Counted from the stretch's first letter, positions 44,826-54,160 are shown. The stretch is 64,000 bases of DNA from Lachnoanaerobaculum sp. OBRC5-5 (GCF_000296385.1 NZ_JH815185.1:2422021-2486020); one strand, 5' to 3'. The notes: generated by a model not told the origin, from the sequence alone. Translations and numbers: made by a program.

Positions 44826-46273
44826 TGAACTATTCAATTATATTATATATAGTGGGAAAGGTGATGATGCTGGAGTCTGCCTGTTTTTTGATACCGGCGG
44901 TAACATCACTTATATACGGTGAACATGAGGGCATGGCGTACTTGGTTGTAGGTGCGGTGTCTGCAATTATAGGATACCTTATTTCAAGTAAGAAAAAATT
45001 TGAAAATGTTTTCTTTGCAAGAGAAGGTTTTGTAATGGTTGCACTCTCATGGATAGTACTCAGTGTGGTGGGAGCAATTCCCTTTGTACTTACAGGTGAG
45101 ATTCCGAATATGGTAGATGCTTTATTTGAAACGGTATCAGGATTTACCACCACGGGTGCCAGTATACTTGAAGATGTGGAGAGCCTCAGCCATACATCAC
45201 TTATCTGGAGAAGCTTTACACACTGGGTAGGCGGTATGGGTGTTATTGTGTTACTTCTTGCGATACTTCCTATGGCAGGCGGCTACAATATGCATCTTAT
45301 GAAGGCGGAGAGCCCGGGACCTGTAGTCGGAAAACTTGTTCCAAGGCTTAGAGATACTGCAAAGATTCTTTATCTTATATATCTGGTAATGACGGTTATA
45401 GAGTTTGTTATTTTACTTGTTGTAAAGATGCCTGTATTTGATGCCCTCTGTATTACCTTCGGTACGGCAGGTACGGGAGGTTTCGGTATAAAGGCGGACA
45501 GCCTTGGAAGTTATTCCTATGCGATACAGGTGGTGGTGACCGTCTTTATGATACTTTTCGGTGTTAACTTTAATGCTTACTTCTTACTGCTTGGAAAGCA
45601 TAAAAAAGATGCCTTTAAGATAGAAGAGGTGAGATGGTATTTCGGAATAATTTTTGCCGCAATTATTATTATCACAATAAATATCAGAGGATATTTTGAA
45701 AATATTTTGATAGCACTAAACCATGCGGCATTCCAGGTGGGATCGATTATTACCACCACAGGATATTCAACCACAGACTTTGATCTTTGGCCGCAGCTTT
45801 CAAGAAATGTAATAATCTTCCTTATGATGTGCGGTGCCTGTGCCGGAAGTACAGGTGGTGGAATTAAGGTTTCAAGAATTATAGTTATGTTAAAATCTGT
45901 ATTTCAGGAGATTGGTTACTATATTCATCCAAGAGGTGTAAAAACTATAAAGATGGACGGTAAGGTACTTGAAAAGCCGGTACTTAACAATATAAGAGTA
46001 TTTATGCTCACATATATTATGATATATGTAATATCAATGTTTTTACTATCACTCAATAATTTTGACTTTGAAACCAATTTTACAGCCATAGCGGCTACAT
46101 TCAACAATATAGGTCCGGGACTTGCTAAGGTGGGACCTATGGCAAACTTCAATATATATTCATATTTTTCAAAGCTGGTGCTTACATTTGATATGTTGGC
46201 GGGAAGACTTGAGTTATATCCGATGCTTCTTTTATTCAGCCCCGGAGTATGGAGAATAGGAAAAGATAAATAA
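44825..46273 (+). CDS. trkH: Trk potassium transporter membrane subunit TrkH
   Basis: A 482-residue membrane protein with four M1-P-M2-type repeats. Selectivity-filter-like segments are seen as TVSGFTTTGAS near residue 104, FGTAGTGGFGIKA near residue 217, TTTGYSTTDF near residue 312 and NNIGPGLAKVG near residue 426. Each glycine corresponds to the TrkH/KtrB filter positions. Together with TrkA it imports K+. A terminator follows. Confidence 0.95.
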   Translation: MNYSIILYIVGKVMMLESACFLIPAVTSLIYGEHEGMAYLVVGAVSAIIGYLISSKKKFENVFFAREGFVMVALSWIVLSVVGAIPFVLTGEIPNMVDALFETVSGFTTTGASILEDVESLSHTSLIWRSFTHWVGGMGVIVLLLAILPMAGGYNMHLMKAESPGPVVGKLVPRLRDTAKILYLIYLVMTVIEFVILLVVKMPVFDALCITFGTAGTGGFGIKADSLGSYSYAIQVVVTVFMILFGVNFNAYFLLLGKHKKDAFKIEEVRWYFGIIFAAIIIITINIRGYFENILIALNHAAFQVGSIITTTGYSTTDFDLWPQLSRNVIIFLMMCGACAGSTGGGIKVSRIIVMLKSVFQEIGYYIHPRGVKTIKMDGKVLEKPVLNNIRVFMLTYIMIYVISMFLLSLNNFDFETNFTAIAATFNNIGPGLAKVGPMANFNIYSYFSKLVLTFDMLAGRLELYPMLLLFSPGVWRIGKDK

Positions 46274-46283
46274 TTTTATTTTT

Positions 46284-46314
46284 AAAGCACTTGCAAAATC
46301 TTTGCAGGTGCTTT
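46284..46314 (+). terminator. Terminator after trkH
   Basis: AAAGCACTTGCAAA pairs with TTTGCAGGTGCTTT around a 3-base loop, with only a short T-run after it. Confidence 0.7.
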
Positions 46315-46357
46315 ATAATTCCTACTAATATGATAGGAAAGAGGAAATAAAGATACA

Positions 46358-47428
46358 ATGATTGAACTGAAAAATGTTACAAAGACTTTCAGTGCAGGAA
46401 GTAATACGGTTCATGCGGTGAAAGATGTATCTTTAGTGATAGAAAAGGGAGAGATATTCGGAATTATTGGATTTTCCGGCGCGGGAAAATCCACACTTGT
46501 AAGATGTATAAATCTTTTGGAAAGACCGAACTCGGGAAAAGTATTTGTAGACGACAAGGATCTGACAGCCCTTTCAGCTAGAGATTTAAGAAAAGCAAGA
46601 AAAAAAATCGGAATGATTTTCCAGCACTTTAATTTGATGCCGTCAAGGACGGTAGCCGATAATGTAGAATATTCACTTTTTGGAAGCGGACTTACAAAGG
46701 CTCAAAAAAAGGCTAAGGTCAGAGAACTCTTGGCACTTGTAGATATAGCGGATAAAGAAAATTCATATCCGAGTCAGCTCTCGGGAGGTCAAAAGCAAAG
46801 AGTGGCGATAGCCAGGGCTCTTGCAAACGATCCTAAGGTACTTTTATGTGACGAGGCGACATCGGCACTCGATCCTCAGACCACGGCTTCCATTTTGGAA
46901 CTTTTGCAAAGTCTTAATAAAAAGCTCGGAATCACAATAGTGGTCATTACACATGAGATGGCTGTTGTAAAGCAGATCTGTGACAGAGTGGCGGTAATGG
47001 AAAACGGTAATGTAGTGGAAGAAGGAGATGTATTCTCAATATTTGCAAACCCTAAACATCAGATTACCAAGGACTTTATAAAGACCACCTCAAATCTTCA
47101 AAAGATAGAGGGACTTATAGCATCAGGCTCTGATGTGGTTAAGTTAAGTCCCGGAGAAGTTATACTTAGACTCAGTTATAAGAAAGCCAATACTTCGGAG
47201 GCTCTGATTTCGGAAGTTTCCAGAAAGTTTAATATAAATCTTAATATAATATATGCGGATGTGGAAATAGTAAAAGGAGCACCTATAGGAGGAACCGTGG
47301 CGATAGTCAGCGGAGAAAAGGCCGATATAGATGCCGCTATCAAGCATTTGCACGATAAGGAAGTAGGAGTGGAGGTGATAAAGGATGAAAGAATTTTTAC
47401 ACATTCTCTTACCAAACATATCGGCTAA
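46358..47428 (+). CDS. metN: Methionine ABC transporter ATP-binding protein
   Basis: A 356-residue ATPase. Walker A is GFSGAGKSTLVRC near residue 38, the signature LSGGQKQRVAIARAL near residue 140, and Walker B VLLCDEATSALDPQT near residue 160. The C-terminal NIL/ACT-like domain (about 265-345) senses methionine and blocks transport. The metN-metI-metQ order and the NIL domain make this the D-methionine/L-methionine (MUT family) importer. No SAM riboswitch or Met T-box is visible in the 84 bases upstream. Confidence 0.93.
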   Translation: MIELKNVTKTFSAGSNTVHAVKDVSLVIEKGEIFGIIGFSGAGKSTLVRCINLLERPNSGKVFVDDKDLTALSARDLRKARKKIGMIFQHFNLMPSRTVADNVEYSLFGSGLTKAQKKAKVRELLALVDIADKENSYPSQLSGGQKQRVAIARALANDPKVLLCDEATSALDPQTTASILELLQSLNKKLGITIVVITHEMAVVKQICDRVAVMENGNVVEEGDVFSIFANPKHQITKDFIKTTSNLQKIEGLIASGSDVVKLSPGEVILRLSYKKANTSEALISEVSRKFNINLNIIYADVEIVKGAPIGGTVAIVSGEKADIDAAIKHLHDKEVGVEVIKDERIFTHSLTKHIG

Positions 47429-48065
47429 ACCGAATGAACTTATCGAAGCTACTTTACAAACTTTGAATATGATGGTATTATCAGGTGCAATTTCACTTTT
47501 ATTCGGTCTTATATTCGGAGTTATGATAGTTGTGACCGCACCGAAGGGGATACTTAAGAATGCATTTATTTATAATATATTAGATAAGCTTATCAATGTG
47601 TTCAGATCAATACCTTTTGTAATACTTCTTGCGGCTCTTATACCTTTTACAAGAATGGTGGTAGGAACTGCAATAGGAACAAAGGGTGCGATACTTCCTT
47701 TGGTATTCGGTACTGTACCTTTCTTTACAAGACAGATTGAAAGTGCATTGCATGAAGTGGACAACGGCCTGATAGAAGCGGCACAGAGTATGGGTTCATC
47801 ACCTATAGAGATTATTTTCAGAGTGTATTTAAGAGAAAGTATGACGGGAATTATCAGAGGTGTACAGATTACATTTATATCACTTTTGGGACTTACAGCG
47901 ATGGCCGGAGCTATAGGCGGTGGAGGTCTTGGAGACTTTGCCATAAGATACGGACATCAAAGAAATCAGACTGATGTAACCTATGTAACGGTAATCATTA
48001 TACTTGTAATGGTAAGCTTGATACAGGGCATTGGAAACAGAGCAATAAAGAAAAACACACATTAA
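47385..48065 (+). CDS. metI: Methionine ABC transporter permease
   Basis: A 226-residue membrane protein with five to six membrane segments and the coupling loop EAAQSMGSSPIEII near residue 126, which contacts MetN. It starts 44 bases inside the metN end with a strong GGAGGTGATAAAGG site. The binding-protein-dependent transport fold is clear (GAIGGGGLGDFAIRYG near residue 178). The pair MetNI2 forms the membrane complex. Confidence 0.93.
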   Translation: MKEFLHILLPNISAKPNELIEATLQTLNMMVLSGAISLLFGLIFGVMIVVTAPKGILKNAFIYNILDKLINVFRSIPFVILLAALIPFTRMVVGTAIGTKGAILPLVFGTVPFFTRQIESALHEVDNGLIEAAQSMGSSPIEIIFRVYLRESMTGIIRGVQITFISLLGLTAMAGAIGGGGLGDFAIRYGHQRNQTDVTYVTVIIILVMVSLIQGIGNRAIKKNTH

Positions 48066-48139
48066 CAGGATTTTATGCAGTGATTTGATTATATTCGGAG
48101 CACTGATAAAATATATATATAATCATAAGGAGGTTAATT

Positions 48140-49039
48140 ATGAGAAAATTAAGTAAATTATTGGCAGTAGGCGCTATTTTAACTTTGGGACTTACTGCAT
48201 GCGGTTCAAGTCAGAAGGCGGATACAAGTGCAGAGAGTACAAAGGCTGATGCAAGTCAGAAGATGGAAGAAAGCACTAAAGCGGGGGAGAGCGCTAAGAC
48301 AGAAGGCGATACAACAATCAAAATCGGTGTTGTAGGTGAGAACAACGAGCAGTGGACTCCTGTAATAGATGCTATGGCAAAAGAAGGCATCACTGTAGAG
48401 CTTGTAAAGTTTGCAGACTATTCATTGCCGAACAGAGCTTTAAATGACGGAGAGATCGATTTAAATGCTTTCCAGCACAAGGCATATCTTGCAAATGATA
48501 TAAAGGATAACGGATATAAGATTGAGGCAATCGGTGATACAATCGTTGCACCTCTTGGAGTATATTCAAAGAAGATTACCGACCTTTCAGAGTTAAAGGA
48601 CGGCGACACAATTGCAATCCCAAGTGATGCTACAAACGGCGGTAGAGCTTTAAAGGTACTTGAGAGTGCAGGAGTTATCAAAGTAAATCCTGATGCCGGA
48701 TATACACCTACACTCAGCGATATTACAGAGAATCCTAAGAATATCAAGTTTACAGAAGTAGAGGCTGCAAATACACCAAGTCTTTTACCTGATGTGGCTG
48801 CCGCAGTAATCAACGGCGGACATGCTGTAGACAACGGTTTAAATCCTGAGAACGATTCTATCTTCCTTGAGAAGGTACAGGAGGGAACAGACAATCCGTA
48901 TGTAAATGTTATTGTTGCAAGAACTGAGGACAAGGACAATGAGAATTACAAAAAGATTGTAAAGGCATATCAGAGTGATGATGTGAAGAAAGTCATTGAA
49001 GACGTATATAAGGGTGCTTATTTACCTGCATGGAAATAA
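48140..49039 (+). CDS. metQ: Methionine-binding lipoprotein of MetNIQ
   Basis: A 299-residue extracellular lipoprotein. The signal peptide ends in lipobox LTAC near residue 21, followed by a Ser/Thr/Lys-rich low-complexity linker (about 22-55). The NLPA-type domain begins IKIGVVGENNEQ and includes DYSLPNRALNDGEIDLNAFQ and VVAPLGVYSKKI-like segments. GGAGG precedes the ATG. It lies 75 bases after metI. A strong terminator follows. Confidence 0.93.
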   Translation: MRKLSKLLAVGAILTLGLTACGSSQKADTSAESTKADASQKMEESTKAGESAKTEGDTTIKIGVVGENNEQWTPVIDAMAKEGITVELVKFADYSLPNRALNDGEIDLNAFQHKAYLANDIKDNGYKIEAIGDTIVAPLGVYSKKITDLSELKDGDTIAIPSDATNGGRALKVLESAGVIKVNPDAGYTPTLSDITENPKNIKFTEVEAANTPSLLPDVAAAVINGGHAVDNGLNPENDSIFLEKVQEGTDNPYVNVIVARTEDKDNENYKKIVKAYQSDDVKKVIEDVYKGAYLPAWK

Positions 49040-49061
49040 TTTTCTCTAAAAAATAAAAAAG

Positions 49062-49107
49062 AGCTGTCGTATATTTCAAAAGTCGGAATATACGGCGGCT
49101 TTTTTTA
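49062..49107 (+). terminator. Terminator of the metNIQ operon
   Basis: AGCTGTCGTATATTTC pairs with GAATATACGGCGGCT (with G-T pairs) around an 8-base loop, then seven T. Confidence 0.85.
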
Positions 49108-49211
49108 TAAGAATACCGGCTCCGGACAGAGTTCATATATTGTTCATATCTAATTCAAAAACCTTTTACATAAAAAACAAACTTTAGCCACTTTTGTTTT
49201 CTATAATACAA

Positions 49212-49328
49212 AACATAGACGAGAGATAGCGAGTCTATAAAAATAAAAGATTTTTTTCATAATACTCGAGCCGATACATTCGGCTCTCCTCCCAAAAAAT
49301 ACAAGCCGACAGAGATGTCGGCTTTTAT
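49212..49328 (+). ncRNA. Candidate small RNA with C-rich anti-Shine-Dalgarno segment
   Basis: The region has no gene, but a TATAAT at 49202-49207 could start a transcript near 49213. It would hold three stems: ATAGAC/GTCTAT (49215-49238), GAGCCGA/TCGGCTC (49268-49286), and AAGCCGACA/TGTCGGCTT with a GAGA tetraloop (49303-49324) followed by TTATAT. Between the last two stems is an unpaired CTCCTCCC plus A6 (49286-49299), complementary to ribosome binding sites. A canonical -35 is not seen. This is a hypothesis from structure; it could also be a doubled terminator. Confidence 0.45.
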
Positions 49329-49340
49329 ATATTAAAAAAA

Positions 49341-49376
49341 AGATTGCGAAATGAATATAGTTTTGCAATCTTTTTG
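49341..49376 (+). terminator. Further terminator-like hairpin
   Basis: AGATTGC pairs with GCAATCT around a 17-base loop, with a T-run after it and an A-run before it, so it can act on both strands. It separates the candidate RNA from the padR promoter. The rest of 49040-49543 shows nothing else. Confidence 0.6.
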
Positions 49377-49438
49377 TGTTGAAGCTTAAATAAGAAGTAA
49401 CTTTAACAATTAATTTTAATATATTTTAGAGAAAAATA

Positions 49439-49467
49439 TTGACAGCTATTACGGATTATGATATATT
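49439..49467 (+). promoter_or_regulatory. Promoter of the PadR-DUF2812 operon
   Basis: A perfect TTGACA (49439-49444), a 17-base spacer and an extended -10 (TGA before TATATT at 49462-49467) lie 77 bases upstream of padR. PadR proteins usually repress their own operon, so an operator nearby is likely. Confidence 0.8.
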
Positions 49468-49543
49468 ACAGTTAAAGATATATAGAAAAGTGTAATAACA
49501 TAAAACGTAATATTCAAAATCCGAACAATTAGAAGGAGGGAAT

Positions 49544-49864
49544 ATGGGTAGGTTATCAAACAGCGGGGCGTTGACAGAGTCCATTTATTACATCTTACTC
49601 AGGCTGCATAGGAAAGCACATGGATATGCACTTATGAAGGATATAATGGAGATGACAGATGGGCGTGTAAATCTGGGAGCCGGAACATTATACGGAGCAC
49701 TCGACACATTACAAAAAAAAGGCTGGATAAAACAGACTGATGAACAGTCAATGGATAGAAAGATTGAGTATATTATAACGGATGAGGGTAAAGAATATTT
49801 TGAAAAAGAAATTTCAAGATTGGAGGAATTACTCTCAAATGCAAGAAAGTTAAAGGAGGCGTAA
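49544..49864 (+). CDS. PadR-family transcriptional regulator
   Basis: A 106-residue winged-helix regulator: ESIYYILLRLHRKAHGYALM, then GRVNLGAGTLYGALDTLQKKGWI and the wing IEYIITDEGKEYFEKEI. This is the short (subfamily 2) PadR type. AAGGAGGG precedes the ATG. The gene ends one base before the DUF2812 gene; the pair is a common unit in Firmicutes, where PadR usually responds to phenolics, drugs or membrane stress. Confidence 0.92.
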   Translation: MGRLSNSGALTESIYYILLRLHRKAHGYALMKDIMEMTDGRVNLGAGTLYGALDTLQKKGWIKQTDEQSMDRKIEYIITDEGKEYFEKEISRLEELLSNARKLKEA

Positions 49865-49865
49865 G

Positions 49866-50414
49866 ATGAAGTCTACAGTTAAAAAAGTTTTTTTGGATAT
49901 AAGCGAGGAAGAGAATTGGCTGAATGAACAGGGAGAACAGGGAAAGATGCTTATAGGATACTCTAACGGCATATATGAGTTTGAAGATGTTTCTCCGGCA
50001 AAATTTCAATATAAAATAGATATCCCGAATTATATGGGTAAAAGCAGAAAGGAATATTTAAAGTTTTTGGAGCAGACCGGTATCAGTGTGATTACAGAAT
50101 ATGCCGGCAGAGTGTATTTGAGAAAAAATAAAGCAGATGGAGAATTGGAACTTTATACCGAGAGCAAGGAGGTAGATAATCAAATGAAAAAGCGATATTC
50201 ATTTTTTATAAGTATTGGTGTATCACAATTTATCTTAGGAGTATTTTTATTTATTCAAATGTTTAACTATATTAATGAAAAGAATGCACCTTTTTGGATA
50301 CTGCTTGTATTTGGGCTTGGATTTATGATTTCCGGAATAATATTTTTTACTACAGGTATTTGTAAGCAAAAGAAAAATTTAAACAGTGATGTGGACAGAG
50401 ATATTTGGGAATAA
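49866..50414 (+). CDS. DUF2812 membrane protein
   Basis: A 182-residue protein. The N-terminal cytoplasmic part (about 1-115) matches DUF2812: EENWLNEQGEQGKMLIGYSN, then FEDVSPAKFQYKIDI. Two membrane helices follow (about 120-165). It is co-transcribed with padR and probably translated from AAAGGAGG. Function unknown; DUF2812 proteins are nearly always next to PadR. Confidence 0.85.
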   Translation: MKSTVKKVFLDISEEENWLNEQGEQGKMLIGYSNGIYEFEDVSPAKFQYKIDIPNYMGKSRKEYLKFLEQTGISVITEYAGRVYLRKNKADGELELYTESKEVDNQMKKRYSFFISIGVSQFILGVFLFIQMFNYINEKNAPFWILLVFGLGFMISGIIFFTTGICKQKKNLNSDVDRDIWE

Positions 50415-50421
50415 AATTATT

Positions 50422-50460
50422 AACCCCTCAGATTCGTTTTTCGGATTTGAGGGGTTTTTT
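50422..50460 (+). terminator. Terminator of the PadR-DUF2812 operon
   Basis: AACCCCTCAGATTCG pairs with CGGATTTGAGGGGTT around a short T loop, then six T. Confidence 0.9.
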
Positions 50461-50580
50461 GTCTGTAAATATTGTGTAAAAATCATATTTGATATTTATT
50501 GACAATTATCATTATAAAATATAAACTTGCATGATAGCGTAAAATTATGAGAGGATGGATTTATTATCCAAATTAGATAT

Positions 50581-51342
50581 ATGGATCAGTTTGCAAGAAC
50601 ACAGCTTTTGCTGGGAGAAAAAGCCATGGAAAAGCTGAAAAATTCAAGAGTTGCCGTATTTGGAGTCGGAGGAGTCGGAGGATACAGTGTAGAGGCACTG
50701 GCAAGGTCAGGAGTGGGAGCTATTGATATTATAGATGATGATAAGGTATGTCTTACAAATATTAACAGACAGATAATAGCGGATACAAAAAGTATCGGAA
50801 AATATAAGGTGGATGTGGCAAAGGAGAGGATATTGAGTATTAACCCAAAGTGTAAGGTTACCACTTACAGATGCTTTTATTTGCCGGAGAATGCATCCGA
50901 ATTTGATTTTTCAAATTATGATTATGTGATAGATGCGGTTGATACGGTCACTGCCAAGATAAACCTCGTAATGCAGGCAAATGAAAGTAATGTAAAGATA
51001 ATAAGCAGTATGGGTGCGGGAAATAAGCTCGACCCTACAGGCTTTATTGTGAGCGATATATATAAGACAAGTGTTTGCCCGCTTGCAAAGGTTATGAGGC
51101 GTGAGCTTAAGAAAAGAAATATAAAAAAGCTTAAGGTGGTATATTCAAAAGAAGCGCCTATAGTACCTTTTGAGGATGAAAGTATAAGTTGCAGTTCTCA
51201 CTGTGTATGTCCTCCGGGAACTGAGAGAAAATGTACTGACAGAAGATCGATCCCGGGTTCCGTTGCTTTTGTCCCTTCTGTTGTGGGACTTATAATAGCC
51301 GGAGAAGTAATAAAGGATTTGATAAAGGATGTTACGGAATAA
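50581..51342 (+). CDS. TcdA/YgdL-type E1-like enzyme (tRNA t6A dehydratase)
   Basis: A 253-residue ThiF/MoeB-fold protein. It begins FARTQLLLGEKAMEKL, with the nucleotide loop VAVFGVGGVGGYSVEALARSG near residue 24, DDDKVCLTNINRQI near residue 55 and the later CPLAKVMRREL and Cys-rich SCSSHCVCPPGTERKC near residue 205. TcdA cyclises the t6A base in tRNA using ATP. The Gly-rich loop and length agree with TcdA. TTGACA lies about 82 bases upstream of the start. Confidence 0.87.
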   Translation: MDQFARTQLLLGEKAMEKLKNSRVAVFGVGGVGGYSVEALARSGVGAIDIIDDDKVCLTNINRQIIADTKSIGKYKVDVAKERILSINPKCKVTTYRCFYLPENASEFDFSNYDYVIDAVDTVTAKINLVMQANESNVKIISSMGAGNKLDPTGFIVSDIYKTSVCPLAKVMRRELKKRNIKKLKVVYSKEAPIVPFEDESISCSSHCVCPPGTERKCTDRRSIPGSVAFVPSVVGLIIAGEVIKDLIKDVTE

Positions 51343-51377
51343 GTATCATCAATTAAATAATATTTTGAGAGGGAAAT

Positions 51378-52775
51378 ATGATTGAAACTATTACGAAGCT
51401 GAACGCGGCTCTAAGCGGGTTCATATGGGGTGTGCCGGCAATGATAGCTCTTATGGGTGTAGGCATATTCTTAAGTATCAGGACAGGATTTTTACAGATA
51501 AGAAAATTCAGATATATAATGAAGACCACTGTCGGTAGAATTTTTAAGAAAAGAGATGTAGCAGACGGTGCACTTTCTCCTTTCCAAGCTGCTACTACGG
51601 CACTTGCGGCCACAGTGGGAACAGGAAATATCGCAGGTGTTGCAGGTGCCATATCAATAGGCGGTCCGGGAAGTGTATTCTGGATGTGGATATCCGCAAT
51701 ACTTGGAATGTGTACAAAATTCGCGGAGGTTACTCTTGCCGTATATTTCAGAAAAACAAATAAGCATGGAGATCTTGTAGGAGGACCGATGTATTATATT
51801 CAAAACGGTCTTTCAAAAAGATGGCTGTTTTTGGCTTACTTATTTGCAACATTCGGTACTCTTACGGTATTCGGAACAGGAAATGCCACTCAGGTAAATA
51901 CGATTACGGCAGCTATAAATGTAGCACTTGAAGGATATGGAATAGTAAAACCGGGTGGACATGAGATGATAAACTTGGTCATAGGAATCATTGTAACCCT
52001 ACTTGTGGGACTGGTTTTACTCGGCGGTATCAAAAGAATAGGATCGGTGACTGAAAAGCTTGTACCCTTCATGGCGCTTATATATGTAATATTGGCACTT
52101 GGAGTTGTTTTTCTAAACATAAACAGATTACCTGAGGTCTTTGGAAGTATTATATACGGAGCGTTCAATCCGAGAGCGGTCACCGGAGGTATTATAGGAA
52201 GCTTCTTTTTAAGCATGAAAAAGGGAGTGTCCAGAGGTATATTCTCAAATGAGGCGGGACTTGGAACAGGCCCTATTGCACATGCATCGGCAGATACAGG
52301 AAAACCGGTAAAACAGGGATTTTTCGGAATATTTGAAGTGTTTGCCGATACCATAGTTATATGTACACTTACAGCTTTGGTAATACTTTGCTCGGGAGTA
52401 ACTATTCCTTTCGGTTCGCCTTCAGGTGCCGAACTTACCATAGGCGGATTTATAAAGACATACGGTAACGGAGTATCAATATTTACAGCAATAGCTATGT
52501 GCTCATTTGCTTTCTCAACAATTATAGGATGGGGACTTTACGGTGCAAGATGCATAGAGTTCTTACTCAGTGAAAAGGTTATAAAGCCTTTTATGGTGGT
52601 ATATTCTTTGACTGCAATAGTAGGTGCTACGATGGACCTCGGGCTTTTATGGGATATATCGGAGACTTTTAACGGACTTATGGCTATACCTAACCTTATA
52701 GCACTATTCCTACTTTCAAATGTAGTGGTTAAGCTGACAAAGGAATATTTTGAGACTGAGGGAAAAGAAAAATAA
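51378..52775 (+). CDS. Sodium:alanine/glycine symporter (AGCS family)
   Basis: A 465-residue membrane protein with about 11 membrane helices. Family motifs: ALMGVGIFLSIRTGFLQIR near residue 19, SPFQAATTALAATVGTGNIAGVAGAI (in the usual position near residue 69), GGPGSVFWMW and FSNEAGLGTGPIAHASA near residue 290. Takes up alanine or glycine with Na+. GAGAGGG precedes the ATG. It lies 36 bases after the tcdA-like gene and may share its transcript. Confidence 0.92.
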   Translation: MIETITKLNAALSGFIWGVPAMIALMGVGIFLSIRTGFLQIRKFRYIMKTTVGRIFKKRDVADGALSPFQAATTALAATVGTGNIAGVAGAISIGGPGSVFWMWISAILGMCTKFAEVTLAVYFRKTNKHGDLVGGPMYYIQNGLSKRWLFLAYLFATFGTLTVFGTGNATQVNTITAAINVALEGYGIVKPGGHEMINLVIGIIVTLLVGLVLLGGIKRIGSVTEKLVPFMALIYVILALGVVFLNINRLPEVFGSIIYGAFNPRAVTGGIIGSFFLSMKKGVSRGIFSNEAGLGTGPIAHASADTGKPVKQGFFGIFEVFADTIVICTLTALVILCSGVTIPFGSPSGAELTIGGFIKTYGNGVSIFTAIAMCSFAFSTIIGWGLYGARCIEFLLSEKVIKPFMVVYSLTAIVGATMDLGLLWDISETFNGLMAIPNLIALFLLSNVVVKLTKEYFETEGKEK

Positions 52776-52783
52776 AAAACACT

Positions 52784-52811
52784 TGACAATAAAATAAGAT
52801 TGTGTAAAATA
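52784..52811 (+). promoter_or_regulatory. Promoter of the trxA redox cluster
   Basis: TTGACA (52784-52789), a 16-base spacer and TAAAAT (52806-52811) lie 44 bases before trxA. Confidence 0.7.
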
Positions 52812-52854
52812 TAATCATAAGCTATTTAAGAAAAGATTCGGAGGAGAAAAAGTT

Positions 52855-53163
52855 ATGGCAGTAAAGACAATTACAAGTGAGAATTTTGAAGCGGAAGTTT
52901 TAAACGCAAAAGAACCTGTATTGGTAGATATTTGGGCACCATGGTGCGGTCCATGTAAGATGCTTTCACCTATAGTTGATGAAGTGGCTGAGGAGGCGGA
53001 AGGTTTCTCGGTAGCTAAGATCAATGCGGATGAGAATCCTGATTTGGTAAACAAGTTCCATGTTATGTCAATACCTACACTTTTGGTATTCAAAAACGGT
53101 GAAGTTGTAAACAAGTCGGTAGGTCTTATAACAAAGGATGAAGTAAAGGCTTTGTTGGCATAA
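52855..53163 (+). CDS. trxA: Thioredoxin
   Basis: A 102-residue protein with the active site WAPWCGPCKML near residue 28, the cis-Pro in SIPTLLVFKNGE near residue 73 and the standard length. It reduces protein disulfides in the cytoplasm and is recycled by TrxB, encoded 66 bases downstream. A GGAGGAG site precedes the ATG. It has its own promoter. Confidence 0.96.
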   Translation: MAVKTITSENFEAEVLNAKEPVLVDIWAPWCGPCKMLSPIVDEVAEEAEGFSVAKINADENPDLVNKFHVMSIPTLLVFKNGEVVNKSVGLITKDEVKALLA

Positions 53164-53228
53164 TAGTAGCTGATTAAGAGCGGTATCGCATATTCAGATA
53201 CATTTACATTAAAGAAAGAAGTGATTAT

Positions 53229-54146
53229 ATGTACGATATAGTAGTAGTGGGCGCCGGAACAGCCGGATTGTCAGCTGCAATATACGGAGTAAGAGCGGGA
53301 AAATCGGTACTCGTACTTGAGGGCGCATCTTATGGAGGACAGATAATAAATACTCCTGAGATAGAAAATTATCCTGCTATCAAGAAAACTTCAGGATTTG
53401 AATTTGCCACAGATTTATTTAATCAGGCAAAAGATCTGGGTGCTGAAGTAAAATATGAAAAGGTGGTTGGCATCAGCCTTGAAGGTAATATAAAGAAAGT
53501 AAAGACTGAAAAGGAAATTTATGATGCAAAGTCGGTAATACTTGCTACCGGCGCAAAGAACAGACCTCTCGGACTTCCTAATGAGAAAAAATTGGTTGGT
53601 TCAGGCATATCATACTGTGCAACCTGTGACGGAATGTTTTACAGAGACAGAGTTGTTGCTGTGAACGGTGGAGGTAATACAGCCATAGAGGATGCTACAT
53701 TCTTGGCCAATGTTGCAAAGAAAGTATATGTGATACATCGTAGAGACGAGTTCAGAGCTGAGGAAGCTGTAGTTGCGGCTTTAAAGAAGAAAGACAATGT
53801 AGAGTTTGTTTTAAACTCAAATATTGTGGAGATAAAGGAAGAGTCCTTTGCAGTTACAGGAGTAGTTGTAGAAGATAAAAATACCGGTGAAAAAAGAGAG
53901 ATTGCAGTGGACGGACTCTTTGTAGCAATAGGTCAGGTACCTGATAATGCGGCCTTTGCAGATGTAGTAGAGCTTGATAAGGCAGGTTATATCGTATCAG
54001 GTGAAGACTGTAAGACAAAGACGGAAGGCGTATTTGCGGCAGGAGACGGCAGAACAAAGGAAGTACGCCAGCTTGTAACTGCAGCGGGAGACGGTGCGGT
54101 AGCAGGAATTGCAGCGGCAAAATATGTGGAAACACTTAATATATAG
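53229..54146 (+). CDS. trxB: Thioredoxin reductase
   Basis: A 305-residue FAD/NADPH enzyme. The FAD loop is VVVGAGTAGLSAAIYGVRAGKSVL (first glycines near residue 8), the redox pair CATC sits near residue 132 in SYCATCDGMF, the NADPH fold is AVNGGGNTAIEDATFLANVA near residue 145 and the C-terminal FAD motif is VFAAGDGRTKEVRQLVTAAGDG near residue 270. Together with TrxA it forms the thioredoxin system. It is followed 15 bases later by the peroxidase. Confidence 0.95.
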   Translation: MYDIVVVGAGTAGLSAAIYGVRAGKSVLVLEGASYGGQIINTPEIENYPAIKKTSGFEFATDLFNQAKDLGAEVKYEKVVGISLEGNIKKVKTEKEIYDAKSVILATGAKNRPLGLPNEKKLVGSGISYCATCDGMFYRDRVVAVNGGGNTAIEDATFLANVAKKVYVIHRRDEFRAEEAVVAALKKKDNVEFVLNSNIVEIKEESFAVTGVVVEDKNTGEKREIAVDGLFVAIGQVPDNAAFADVVELDKAGYIVSGEDCKTKTEGVFAAGDGRTKEVRQLVTAAGDGAVAGIAAAKYVETLNI

Positions 54147-54160
54147 TTAGGAGAAAAGAT

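Noticed and set aside
46274-46357. SAM riboswitch or Met T-box before metNIQ
   Set aside because: The 84-base gap only holds the trkH terminator and a ribosome site; no conserved riboswitch core was seen.
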